A stretch of 36,908 nucleotides of DNA from Chthonomonadaceae bacterium. GTDB taxonomy: Bacteria; Armatimonadota; Chthonomonadetes; Chthonomonadales; Chthonomonadaceae. Under the pieces are notes generated by a model. That model was not told the DNA's origin, did no database searches, and saw nothing but the letters and a program-made list of their open reading frames with translations. Below are positions 16,559-25,177 of the stretch, piece by piece. How positions within the stretch are numbered: the stretch's first letter is position 1; each line of letters opens with the position of its first letter. The translations under genes and the position numbers were made by a program. Where the stretch lies: the NCBI GenBank assembly GCA_025352825.1, contig JANXSG010000255.1:1-36908 (forward strand). Direction: 5' to 3'.

Positions 16559-17708
16559 TTGAGACCTAAACCAATGTTGCATATACAGCATAATCACAAA
16601 TCCGATTTTTTATTTTTCAATAGTTTTCACTCTACTTGCTGGCTGTCAAGGAAACCGAGCAATTATAACAGGAACATATATGAATGTTCCTGGTAGCGGC
16701 CTTAGATACATCCAGATCACGCAGGTGAATAACAGTGTGAAGGGATATGCTCAAGCTCTAACACCTCACACTAATCGACCTGAAGGCTTTGCACTCAGTC
16801 GAGTGGATTTATCTGGTGACGTTGAAGGAGATACTGTTCGCGTAACTCTGCAGACCTCTTTGAGTTGGCTCCAGTTGACCACGATCAGTGGTACTTGGGA
16901 TGGCAATCAAATAAAGTTAGATATTCCAGAAAAAACAAATGGTTCTGTAGAGCAGGCTGTATATAAACGTATTACAGTTGAGGAATGGAACCGCAACGTT
17001 GAGAAGTTCCAACAACAATGCACCCAACAGGTTGCGCTACTAAAGCAAGAGCAGGCTAAACAGTTATCCATTGACAAGTTACGCAAAGACGAGGATAGTA
17101 CTAAAAATGACTTGACACGGACTTGGCGTTCTTATGCAGATAACAAGAATGGATTTCAGATTGCTCTGCAAGTCTTAGAAGCTAATAATCGGAATGTGCA
17201 TACAATGAAAGATCCTCTTAGATGTGCAATTTCATCTGCAAACAGCGCAGATAAAGCTGCACATCATAGTAATGTTTATGGAGCAGAATATCGTGCAGGT
17301 CAGGTTCGATACGCGGCAGGGCAAGTTGACTATCAGTTGGGAACTGCAAAATACCAACGCGATCAAGTACAGTCAGCTTTTAATAACTTTATGCAAGGCA
17401 TCCAATCAAGCAAAACTCAGATAACGACACTTCAAACAAAGCTTGAAATGATTCAAGATCAGTTATACATACTGCTTGGTAAAGACGCAAAAATTGTAAA
17501 GTTGAATTTCAAACTTGGTCAAACTAACAAGATTACACCTTGCTATACAAAGTTAGATGTATCAACGCCTATCATAGGGCAAGACCCTGCCGGATGTTAT
17601 GTGGCGGTTGCTGGAATGGATGAAAAATGGTGCGTAGTCGCTTCGAAAACCTTCAGCTTTTTCTTCATGCCAGCTCCCAACATAAAGATTATTGACGAAA
17701 AGTTTTAA
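16559..17708 (+). pseudogene. Lipoprotein with coiled coil, apparently frameshifted in its signal peptide
   Basis: The main frame (ATG 16680 to 17708) extends upstream without a start codon as ...FSIVFTLLAGCQGNRAI, a textbook lipoprotein signal with lipobox LLAGC, until a TGA at 16560. In the next frame a TTG at 16559 with GAGGA 6 bases upstream reads RPKPMLHIQHNHKSDF and meets the other frame at TTTTTTATTTTT (16605-16617). Removing one T joins both into one continuous lipoprotein signal. This may be a pseudogene, a sequencing error, or a phase-variable tract. The mature part has a coiled coil (about 100-160 of the ATG-counted frame; EKFQQQCTQQVALLKQEQ) and a second (NFMQGIQSSKTQITTLQTKL), and a C-terminal SH3-like segment. 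Function unknown. Confidence 0.6.
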
Positions 17709-17974
17709 TAGTCAACTATGCTCCACCCTTGAATATCGTCGAAAGAGTCCGACCAACTATCACTTCGATTTTGGATTAATTTTGAGTGTTTTGAGATGGA
17801 GAATGTATCAGGAAACATGATTACAGCCTCCAGATGGCAATTTACCACATGTCGCAACGGCTTCTTGATGTATGTGAATTTCCTCCTGGTAGCAGCTAGT
17901 TAAAGGCAGGTAAACTGTATTATGAGTATCGAATTGCAAGATCAGTGGATACTCAAATGTTGCCAAACGCTCAA

Positions 17975-18007
17975 TGATCGTAGCCAGCGATTAGCCTGCT
18001 ACGATCA
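17975..18007. terminator. Perfect 10-bp hairpin between convergent genes
   Basis: TGATCGTAGC (17975-17984) pairs with GCTACGATCA (17998-18007) over a 13-base loop. It lies in the 475-base convergent spacer 17709-18183. No T run follows on either strand, so a Rho-independent role is only possible, not shown. Confidence 0.4.
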
Positions 18008-18072
18008 GAATTCATAACGCGTATCTCACGACCTCCACCCGCTCAGGTGTGTTCAAATTTGTTGATGCCCAT

Positions 18073-18114
18073 ACCCCTTGACTATACCCCGGAACGAGTG
18101 TCCGGGAGAGGGGT
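18073..18114. repeat. GC-rich palindromic dispersed repeat copy
   Basis: ACCCCT (18073-18078) and AGGGGT (18109-18114) enclose CCCGGA/TCCGGG (18088-18093 and 18101-18106). The whole has the style of the CCCTCTCCC-type repeats that recur elsewhere in this window and in many genomes, but is more diverged. The remainder of the spacer shows nothing else. Confidence 0.5.
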
Positions 18115-18183
18115 TGGAGTGAGGCGTTGCCGTCTCCTTCGCGATTCCGATAGCAAATCACGGGGAGAGGAATTGTGGTGATA

Positions 18184-19299
18184 TCACACAGCCACAGGGA
18201 CTGTACGTTCCCATTTCGCCATCCAGGAAGCTTCTTGTTCACGTTCTGCGCCCACACGCCGTACATCTACAGTTTGCCCGGTATCGGCTGCCTGCACCGC
18301 TCCCAGCGCTAGCGCAAGTGTATTCAGGTTATCTCTCCCGCTAGTTTCAGGTTCCATCCCCTTTTCGATGCAAGCTTGCCAATGATAGAGATCATAAGTA
18401 TGCCCACTCGCGCCTATCGATTCGGCATGGATAGGCTCACCCCATATATCGGGTAGAGGCGTGAAGAAGTGCTGATCTGTATAGATTGAGAGATCAGCAT
18501 CCTGCCGAAAAAGTCGGATTGGGCCCCACTCATCGCGCTGATTCCAAACGAGTGAACCTTTAGACCCGGTAATCACCCATCTGCCATTCCATCCTGTATC
18601 TACCCCTGGAGCAGCAAACGTACCGCTATAGTTGACACGCGCTCCCCCCTCAAATTCTATCCAAACAAATGCATTCATATCTCCTGCGGTATTACTTACG
18701 CTGGGATTCCATGTTTGCGCTGTTATCTTGGCGCCGTTTTTGCCAATAAGATACCGCATCATATCGAAATGGTGTACCGCCATATCCATCAAAAAGGGAT
18801 GCGGCATTATTTTTCGCCAACCCTGTAGCAGCCCCTGAATCTGGAACTCAACTACCATGTGATCGATTTCACCGATGGCTCCCTGAGATATCAATCGCCT
18901 GAGAGTACGCGGCTGATCTTGATAGCGATACTGCTGTGTTACCATCAATATTCTATCAAATTCTCGTGCAGACTGCACCATTCTTTGTGCAGCACGCATA
19001 TTTTCTGCAATCGGTTTCTCTACTAATACGTGAAGGCCGGCTTCCATTGCGGATATGCTGGTAGTAGGGTGACAAGGAGCAGGTGTTACATCGATCAGAC
19101 CGTCCGCATCTACTGAGTTCAATGCATCCTTCAACTGAGTAAATCTGCGTTCAGGAGGCACTCCGGTTATGTCACCTGCGGCCGTAAGTGCCTCCGGATT
19201 CGGATCAACCAGAGCCACATGTTCAGTTACATTGCAATCCCTGACAGCATAGAGCCAGCTCATTCCAAAATTACCAACTCCAGATTGTATCACCCTCAT
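18184..19299 (-). CDS. Gfo/Idh/MocA-family oxidoreductase
   Basis: NAD(P)-dependent sugar or cyclitol dehydrogenase-like protein of about 371 residues. The Rossmann motif GVGNFG is at residues 7-12, the acidic residue after strand 2 fits VDPNPE, and VLVEKPIAEN holds the conserved EKP with the catalytic lysine. HPFLMDMAVHHFDMMRYLIG is the family substrate-site helix with a His-x-x-Asp-like arrangement. ATG 19299 (MRVIQSGVG) is preferred because AAGGGG lies upstream and the Rossmann strand starts at once; the frame runs to 19329. The substrate is unknown; no kinase or isomerase neighbour helps. Upstream lies the repeat-rich region. Confidence 0.9.
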   Translation of the reverse strand: MRVIQSGVGNFGMSWLYAVRDCNVTEHVALVDPNPEALTAAGDITGVPPERRFTQLKDALNSVDADGLIDVTPAPCHPTTSISAMEAGLHVLVEKPIAENMRAAQRMVQSAREFDRILMVTQQYRYQDQPRTLRRLISQGAIGEIDHMVVEFQIQGLLQGWRKIMPHPFLMDMAVHHFDMMRYLIGKNGAKITAQTWNPSVSNTAGDMNAFVWIEFEGGARVNYSGTFAAPGVDTGWNGRWVITGSKGSLVWNQRDEWGPIRLFRQDADLSIYTDQHFFTPLPDIWGEPIHAESIGASGHTYDLYHWQACIEKGMEPETSGRDNLNTLALALGAVQAADTGQTVDVRRVGAEREQEASWMAKWERTVPVAV

Positions 19300-19629
19300 T
19301 CTATCAGTTCCCCTTAAAAAAATATCCAAATAATTTCAAAAAATTAGTTCGAGCCTTCAATTTCGCTTGCTTTTTCGTTGTATAGCTAAGTTAATGATAC
19401 ATTATAACGCTTAATCGTTTAACCTGCAAGTATTAGCACTTCGTAAAGGTGTCTATTTTTTCACAATTGGAAAAAAACGGGAAACATACGGGTGAGTACT
19501 CGCACCATTCTTCAATAGAAGATGAAAATTTTACCCTCACCCCCTGCCTCGATTCGTGATAATTTAAGAGCCTCTTGCAAAAGTCGAAAAATATCATAAA
19601 CACCCTTCGCGCCCTCACCCCCCGGCCCC

Positions 19630-19837
19630 CATAAGCGTTAGGTTAAGCTGTAAAATAGGGTTTCACAGTAGATTTTATGCGACCAAATGAATTTCTTCGC
19701 TTGGTAGCCTGCGGCTAAGTGTCCTTCGGACACGGGATTCGATGATGCTAGAATCGTGTGCGAAGCACACTCGGCGGAACGCCACCTAGCTAAGAAATTC
19801 ATTTCGTCGAGTCAGTGTATCTAACCTAACGCTTATG
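19630..19837. mobile_element. MITE-like palindromic element with nested hairpins
   Basis: Perfect 16-bp terminal inverted repeats CATAAGCGTTAGGTTA (19630-19645) and TAACCTAACGCTTATG (19822-19837) enclose a second inverted pair, AAATGAATTTCTT (19685-19697) and AAGAAATTCATTT (19792-19804), extendable to 18 bp with one mismatch. Between them lie small hairpins in series: TAGCC-TGC-GGCTA, GTGTCC-TTC-GGACAC, GATTC-...-GAATC, GTGTGC-GAA-GCACAC and GGCG-GAA-CGCC. The element is flanked by CCCCCCGGCCCCC (19618-19630) and CCCCCCGACCCCC (19838-19850), a near-identical 13-bp direct repeat that could be a target duplication or part of the host repeat. It codes for nothing I recognise. The rest of 19300-19617 is AT-rich and empty. 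Confidence 0.7.
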
Positions 19838-19873
19838 CCCCCCGACCCCCTCTCCCAAAAACAGGAGAGGGGG
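19838..19873. repeat. GC-rich palindromic repeat, copy A
   Basis: 36 bases beginning CCCCCCGACCCCCTCTCCC and ending CAGGAGAGGGGG; it contains its own hairpin (CCCCCTCTCC...GGAGAGGGGG). It is the exact reverse complement of copy B at 19974-20009. Confidence 0.9.
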
Positions 19874-19973
19874 TGACTTTGGCATGGGTTTGCCTGTATT
19901 TTATTAGGTTTTGATCTCACTACAAGCTCATCCCTTGCTTGTATGTAATGTGAAGACCAACGATTTAAAACTC

Positions 19974-20009
19974 CCCCCTCTCCTGTTTTTGGGAGAGGGG
20001 GTCGGGGGG
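19974..20009. repeat. GC-rich palindromic repeat, copy B (inverted)
   Basis: Perfect 36-base inverted copy of 19838-19873, lying 17 bases before the end of the FGE-fusion gene on the opposite strand. On the minus strand the hairpin follows that gene's stop and may serve as its terminator. Confidence 0.9.
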
Positions 20010-20025
20010 TGAGGGCATCCGCCAT

Positions 20026-21900
20026 CTAATTTGGTGGAGGTTTATTTTGCACACACCGAAATCCTACAGTAAGGTTAGCAATCGTCCGGGGGGAAGAAAA
20101 ATATCTGTGTGCACATCGGTGATGGCTTCTGTCTGCGGTGGCTGTACTTCCTCGAATCACATGATATTTTTGCTCGAACAATATGCGGTGAAATTTGGAG
20201 TCAGAATAGGCAGCATACCAGCTCGAAGTCCATTGGCAGACGTTGCCTACCATGTCCACACAGCCATACGGGCTGATACATGCAGTGACACGACCTTGCG
20301 GATCCGCATTTTTGGCAGCGACGATACCGATATCATAGATATTTCCCCAGGGGAACACTCTTCCGTCTGTGCCACGTGCAGCTTTTTCCCACTCTTGCTC
20401 CGTAAGTAGTCGCTTACCAAAATATTTAGCGTAGGATGCAGCCTGATTCCAATTCACGAGGGCTGGGCATAGATCTTTTCCATCAGGATAGACCCAGGTT
20501 TTATCAAATCGCGTATATTGAAGATTCGTGACCAGGTATTTATCGATCCAGAAAACAGGTAAAACTTCTTTCCGAAGAGGCCCTTCATCTCGGTCGCCTT
20601 CATCGGAGCCCATCTGGAAAGGAGAAGCGCTTACTTTAACCATACTTTCAAGATCGAGGGGAATTGATGGAGGAGGAGTACCCGGCTGAATAAGTATTGG
20701 TACATCGGGCCTTGCAGGGGTATTCATATCGTGCAGAAGAGCAGCTTTTTCGATGAGTTGGTGATATCGCCCGTACCAATAAGCCAGTAGGAACTGGCTG
20801 GGCGCATCCTGCCAGGTGCCATCAATTTCGATATCGCCCTCATTGGTACGGATTTTCTGTTTTCGAGATTCGGGTTCTCCTTTATATTCCAGCAGGGAAT
20901 TAAGAGTATGCGAATCGATTCCTTCTCTGAGATGCCGCTCCATCACGAAATCATAATATGGGTGATGCAGATACTGGAATGCCATCCAGTTCCGTCTCAT
21001 GGCCGTTTTGAACAGATCACGCAAGGCTGCCCCTTTTTCATATGCCATGAGTCGATCTAGCGCTTTGATCATACTCATATCTTCATCCTGATGACCGTTG
21101 CGCTCCATCGCAGCGAGGTCTACTTGTACGGCCTCCTCAGCATAGTGTTCATATTTTATCAGCCTTAGGTATTCGTTCATAAAACTTTGTTCACGAGTAA
21201 TTCGGAATGCGCAAATTAGATTTTCCAGAGCTAGCAGAGCATTTAGATGATCGTGAGGCAACTTGGAGCTCATGTTACCCTGCAGAGTCATCTTATCATA
21301 GTCATCTGTAATCCGCATCTTATTTGTGAGCACTCTCCTCATGACTCGGGAGACGACAGCACTAATTTGAATTTTTTCTGAATCATTTGCAGCGAGATCG
21401 AAAAAAGTAGAAAGGCCGAGAAGCCAATCTGAAAGCTGAATGACACTTGTATCCCCAAGCCAGAGGTAACCAGGCATCGATTGAGATACATTCCACTTTT
21501 CGGTGTTATAATACTTACGCTTTTCAATACCTGGTTTTATAGACTTAATATAGGCGCATGCTATGCAGCCGGGTGTGCCGGTCACCTTCTCAAGATTCAG
21601 CAGTGCCATCGCAGTGTTAACTGCTGATTTGCGCGTAAATGAACTTGAAGTGGTGGCAAATTCAAAAGAAAGTGATTGCAGATATTCACCAGTACGACTG
21701 CAAACTTTATCATAATCATCTCGAATTAGTACCGGACTGCCCGAAACTGGGCAAATGATGGTGGGGATGATAAGGCCGTCGAAGTTGTGATCTTGCTGCA
21801 CTCTTCGAGTGAGTACCAGCACCTTGTCTGCCAATTCAGTTTTAGTGGTTGAAGTTTGTGGGTTTTGAAAACAGATAAGACTGAATAAGAGCAGAAACAT
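20026..21900 (-). CDS. Helical domain fused to FGE-sulfatase (SUMF1-type) domain, secreted
   Basis: 624 residues with a short hydrophobic N-terminus (MFLLLFSLICFQNP). Residues about 25-385 are helical and related to the C-terminal domain of the product at 6603-8549 (LGDTSVIQL and QISAVVSRV; domain end AYWYGRYHQLIE). Residues about 415-620 are an FGE-sulfatase domain: FQMGSDEGDRDEGP (428-441), KRLLTEQEWEKAARG (496-510), GNVCQWTSSWYA (552-563), VIRGS (581-585) and TVGFRCV (611-617). In true formylglycine-generating enzymes two cysteines sit in Cys-x4-Cys; here RSHHRCAHR keeps only C596, so sulfatase activation is doubtful and a binding or other oxygenase role is equally possible. GGAGG lies 4 bases before the ATG. 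Confidence 0.85.
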   Translation of the reverse strand: MFLLLFSLICFQNPQTSTTKTELADKVLVLTRRVQQDHNFDGLIIPTIICPVSGSPVLIRDDYDKVCSRTGEYLQSLSFEFATTSSSFTRKSAVNTAMALLNLEKVTGTPGCIACAYIKSIKPGIEKRKYYNTEKWNVSQSMPGYLWLGDTSVIQLSDWLLGLSTFFDLAANDSEKIQISAVVSRVMRRVLTNKMRITDDYDKMTLQGNMSSKLPHDHLNALLALENLICAFRITREQSFMNEYLRLIKYEHYAEEAVQVDLAAMERNGHQDEDMSMIKALDRLMAYEKGAALRDLFKTAMRRNWMAFQYLHHPYYDFVMERHLREGIDSHTLNSLLEYKGEPESRKQKIRTNEGDIEIDGTWQDAPSQFLLAYWYGRYHQLIEKAALLHDMNTPARPDVPILIQPGTPPPSIPLDLESMVKVSASPFQMGSDEGDRDEGPLRKEVLPVFWIDKYLVTNLQYTRFDKTWVYPDGKDLCPALVNWNQAASYAKYFGKRLLTEQEWEKAARGTDGRVFPWGNIYDIGIVAAKNADPQGRVTACISPYGCVDMVGNVCQWTSSWYAAYSDSKFHRILFEQKYHVIRGSTATADRSHHRCAHRYFSSPRTIANLTVGFRCVQNKPPPN

Positions 21901-22068
21901 GCATCCTCCATGATGTTAAGCCGACTTTCTGAGAGATAAAGAGGATATCACCTTTACGAAAGTGTGTCAAGTTGATTATAAATTTAAAACAAGGGAATCA
22001 CTAGTTACAGGACGAATTAAACAATTAAGGTGCTGTGAACGACTGTGCGTATATTAAGGATGTGACTC

Positions 22069-22881
22069 ATGCGTGTGATGATATGGTGTGATATGGAAGG
22101 TATTGCGGGGATATCTGTTTGGGATCAGGTGAACGGTGGAGCGGCTCTCTATGAAGAGGGACGACGTCTCTATACAGCTGAGGTGAATGCAGCTGTGAGA
22201 GGCTGCAAACGGGCCGGTGTAGATGAGATAGTTGTCGTAGATGGGCACGGAGCCGGGGGTGCCTGGAATTTCAAAAGTCTCATCCCGGAACAACTGGAGA
22301 GTGGAGCCGAGTATGTACTTGGCCATCCATGGGCAAGATACATTCTCCCATTGGAACAGGGCTGCGATGCCGTGCTATTCGTAGGAGCACACGCCATGGC
22401 TGGCACGCCAGATGGTATTCTATGCCACACGGTTTCAAACCAGGCCTGGTACAACGCCCGTATCAACGAGACTCTCGTGGGTGAATCAGGGATAATCGCA
22501 GCCATCTGTGGCGACTTCAACTGTCCGGCAGTTTTCGTTTCGGGTGATGCAGCAACTTGCAAAGAGGCACAGGAATTATTAGGTGAGAAGGTCGTATCAG
22601 CGGTAGTTAAAACGGGATTGGGCAGGTATTCTGCGAGGCATCTTCCTTCGAATGATGCTTGTGCTCTCATCGAAGGCCAGGTTTATGGAGCTCTCATCCG
22701 CAGGGAATGGCCAGATCCGCTTAAATTCACCGGGCCAGTCTCTTTCAGTGTGGAACTGGCCACGCCAGATCGTGCTAACGACTTTCTTGGAAAACCTGGT
22801 GTAGAGCTTGTAAACCCCCGACTTCTCGTTTCCCGAGCAGATACTTTCTGGCAGGCGTGGGATCAATTCTGGGTGAGATAA
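22069..22881 (+). CDS. M55-family D-aminopeptidase (DppA-like)
   Basis: 270 residues aligning with Bacillus DppA, a zinc-dependent, toroidal D-aminopeptidase. The metal ligands appear as D8-x-E10 in [10 protein letters not shown]60 in [10 protein letters not shown]108 in VGAHAMAG and E139 in LVGESG, matching the family positions. It probably removes N-terminal D-amino acids from peptides such as cell-wall fragments or short D-peptides. The ATG has AAGGA 8 bases upstream. It starts the run with the Kbl/BioF gene (1 base downstream of its stop), so both are co-transcribed. Confidence 0.92.
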   Translation: MRVMIWCDMEGIAGISVWDQVNGGAALYEEGRRLYTAEVNAAVRGCKRAGVDEIVVVDGHGAGGAWNFKSLIPEQLESGAEYVLGHPWARYILPLEQGCDAVLFVGAHAMAGTPDGILCHTVSNQAWYNARINETLVGESGIIAAICGDFNCPAVFVSGDAATCKEAQELLGEKVVSAVVKTGLGRYSARHLPSNDACALIEGQVYGALIRREWPDPLKFTGPVSFSVELATPDRANDFLGKPGVELVNPRLLVSRADTFWQAWDQFWVR

Positions 22882-22882
22882 T

Positions 22883-24064
22883 ATGAACCAAAACTTACAA
22901 ACATGGCTATCAAGCCAGATCGAATCTCTTAAAGAACAGAATCTATATAAACCCACTTTTGTGATGGAATCTCCCTCTGGTGGGCGCATACATGTAAACG
23001 GCCATTCGAATTTAATTAACCTATCGAGTAATAATTACCTTGGCCTTGCCAATCATCCCAAACTCAAAGCGGCAGCGATTAAGGCGGTCGAGCAGTATGG
23101 CGCTGGAGCAGGCGCAGTACGGACTATTATCGGCACGATGAGTCTGCATGTGGAACTAGAACAAAAACTGGCAGCCTTCAAGCATGTAGAGTCTACAATT
23201 GTTTTCCAGAGCGGATTTACAGCAAATGCTGGCGTCATTCCAACTATCACAGATAGTGACGACGTGATAATCACCGACGAGTTAAATCATGCCAGTATCA
23301 TTGATGGCGTTCGCCTATCTAAAGCGGCCCGTAAGATCTATAAGCACTGTGATATGACCTCTTTGAAGGAAGCATTAGAGCAGAGCGCCGAGGCCAAAAA
23401 ACGCCTTGTTATTACAGATGGCGTGTTTAGCATGGATGGCGATATTGCTCCGCTACACGAAATTGTTGATCTCGCAAAAGAGTTCGATGCTTCTATTATG
23501 GTGGATGACGCACACGGGTCAGGCGTGCTGGGTGGCGGCAGAGGAACTGCCTACCATTTTGGTGTTCACAACGAGATAGATATTCAGCTCGGAACGCTTT
23601 CGAAAGCAGTCGGGGTTATGGGGGGCTATATAGCCGGAACTTCCATGCTTATCGACTGGCTGACACAGAGGGCTCGCCCATTTTTATTCAGTACGGCACA
23701 CCCGCCGGCCACAGCCGCGGCAACCATCGCCGCGATTGAGCTGATGGAAACTGATCCATCACTGACCCAGCGACTCTGGGATAACGCTGCCTACTGGAAA
23801 ATTGGACTGCGAAATCTTGGTTTTGATACGGGTATCTCAGAGACTCCTATCACTCCAGTGATGATTGGAGAGGAGGCAAAAGCGCTAGATTTTCAGCGTG
23901 CATTATTTGAAGAAAATGTGCTCGCGCTTGCAATCGTGTTTCCGACGGTGTCGCGCGGTAAAGCCCGCATCCGTACGATGCCCTCCGCTATGCATCATTT
24001 AGAGGATTTTGATGATGCCTTGAAAGCTTTTGAAAAAGTAGGAAAGAAGCTTGATATTATCTGA
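22883..24064 (+). CDS. kbl: Glycine C-acetyltransferase / 8-amino-7-oxononanoate synthase family enzyme
   Basis: PLP-dependent alpha-oxoamine synthase of 393 residues. The cofactor lysine is K241 in [15 protein letters not shown]208 and H211 lie in [12 protein letters not shown], and [14 protein letters not shown] and [12 protein letters not shown] are the family landmarks. The closest pattern I recall is the Firmicutes-type 2-amino-3-ketobutyrate CoA ligase (glycine plus acetyl-CoA), for example GAVRTIIGT and HPPATAAA. There is no tdh or bio gene nearby, so the choice between Kbl and BioF stays open. It follows the D-aminopeptidase with a 1-base gap and has no strong ribosome site of its own, suggesting coupled translation. 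Confidence 0.85.
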   Translation: MNQNLQTWLSSQIESLKEQNLYKPTFVMESPSGGRIHVNGHSNLINLSSNNYLGLANHPKLKAAAIKAVEQYGAGAGAVRTIIGTMSLHVELEQKLAAFKHVESTIVFQSGFTANAGVIPTITDSDDVIITDELNHASIIDGVRLSKAARKIYKHCDMTSLKEALEQSAEAKKRLVITDGVFSMDGDIAPLHEIVDLAKEFDASIMVDDAHGSGVLGGGRGTAYHFGVHNEIDIQLGTLSKAVGVMGGYIAGTSMLIDWLTQRARPFLFSTAHPPATAAATIAAIELMETDPSLTQRLWDNAAYWKIGLRNLGFDTGISETPITPVMIGEEAKALDFQRALFEENVLALAIVFPTVSRGKARIRTMPSAMHHLEDFDDALKAFEKVGKKLDII

Positions 24065-24217
24065 GCAGGCAAGGGGATTGGGGGGTTAGGCAAAGCAATA
24101 ATTAAATATGCACTTTCTTTGAGTTTTGTAATCATCTCGATTGACTATAAGAATGGCTAATAATCAAGCAGGATTTCGGTCTGTCCTGCTTGAAATACGC
24201 GATATTAAACATCTTGA

Positions 24218-25165
24218 ATGGTGGAGCAGAATTCATTGACGAATAGTAATAGCATGCCCAGAGGATCTATGAGTACCACGAAGCGAAAGGAGACTGTTAC
24301 TGCCCTTATTTTTGCTCTGCCATGGTTTATTGGATTTTCGGTTTTTCTGCTCTATCCTCTGCTGGCATCGGTCTACTACAGTTTCTGCGACTACTCTGTT
24401 TTGCGTCCTCCGGTTTTTATAGGAGCAGCTAACTATACCGAGTTGTGGCACGATGAGGTCTTCTGGAAAACACTTCAAAATACCTCCATCTATACTGTAT
24501 TTGCCCTGCCGCTGGGAGCATTGGTTGCGCTCTCACTGGCGATGCTTCTCAATGCCAAAGTAAAAGGGCAGACCGTTTATCGAACTATCTTCTTCGTTCC
24601 ATCACTCGTGCCACAGGTATCACTAGCAGTACTCTGGCTATGGTTGTTCAATGGCGAACACGGGATTATTAACTTTGTTTTGAATAAATTCCTGATTCCT
24701 CTTCATATGAAAGGCCCGAACTGGCTAAGTGACGATAGATGGGCGAAGCCAGCGCTGGTTCTGCTGGGAGTATGGGGTGTTGGTAATGCCATGGTGATCT
24801 ATCTTGCGGGGCTTCAGGACGTTCCTCAGGCACTATACGAAGCAGCAGATCTTGATGGGGCTACTTGGTGGGCAAAAACCAGGCATGTCACGCTGCCGAT
24901 GCTCTCGCCCGTGATACTGTTCAATCTGATTATGGGCATTATAGGCACGCTCCAAGTATTCACCGTTCCCTACGTGATGTTCCCAGGTGGTTCCCCAGCA
25001 CGATCTACCTATTTCTACACCATGTATCTATTCGATAATGCCTTCATCTATCATAAAATGGGATATGCTTGCGCAATGGGGTGGATAATGTTTCTGATTA
25101 TCCTGGGGCTGACATTCATCTCCTTGAAAATGTCTGAACGACATGTATACTACGGCGGAAGTTAA
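24218..25165 (+). CDS. ABC sugar transporter permease, MalF/UgpA type
   Basis: Membrane permease of up to 315 residues with six helices, beginning ALIFALPWFIGFSVFLLYPLL. The conserved cytoplasmic EAA loop is EAADLDGATWWAKTRHVTLP, which docks on the ATPase. The pattern is that of carbohydrate-uptake (CUT1) permeases. The start is uncertain: ATG at 24218 has no clear ribosome site, TTG at 24236 has GGTGGAG 9 bases upstream, and ATG at 24269 (MSTTKRK) has AGAGG close by. No binding protein, second permease or ATPase is adjacent; the next gene is convergent 12 bases away. Confidence 0.9.
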   Translation: MVEQNSLTNSNSMPRGSMSTTKRKETVTALIFALPWFIGFSVFLLYPLLASVYYSFCDYSVLRPPVFIGAANYTELWHDEVFWKTLQNTSIYTVFALPLGALVALSLAMLLNAKVKGQTVYRTIFFVPSLVPQVSLAVLWLWLFNGEHGIINFVLNKFLIPLHMKGPNWLSDDRWAKPALVLLGVWGVGNAMVIYLAGLQDVPQALYEAADLDGATWWAKTRHVTLPMLSPVILFNLIMGIIGTLQVFTVPYVMFPGGSPARSTYFYTMYLFDNAFIYHKMGYACAMGWIMFLIILGLTFISLKMSERHVYYGGS

Positions 25166-25177
25166 TTTTTGAGGTCA

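Noticed and set aside
19838-20009. CRISPR-like array from the repeated GC-rich units
   Set aside because: Only two copies in opposite orientation, without regular spacers or cas genes; they are palindromic dispersed repeats.
22170-22670. Minus-strand open frame of 166 codons
   Set aside because: Antisense to the M55 aminopeptidase gene with no ribosome site or recognisable product.
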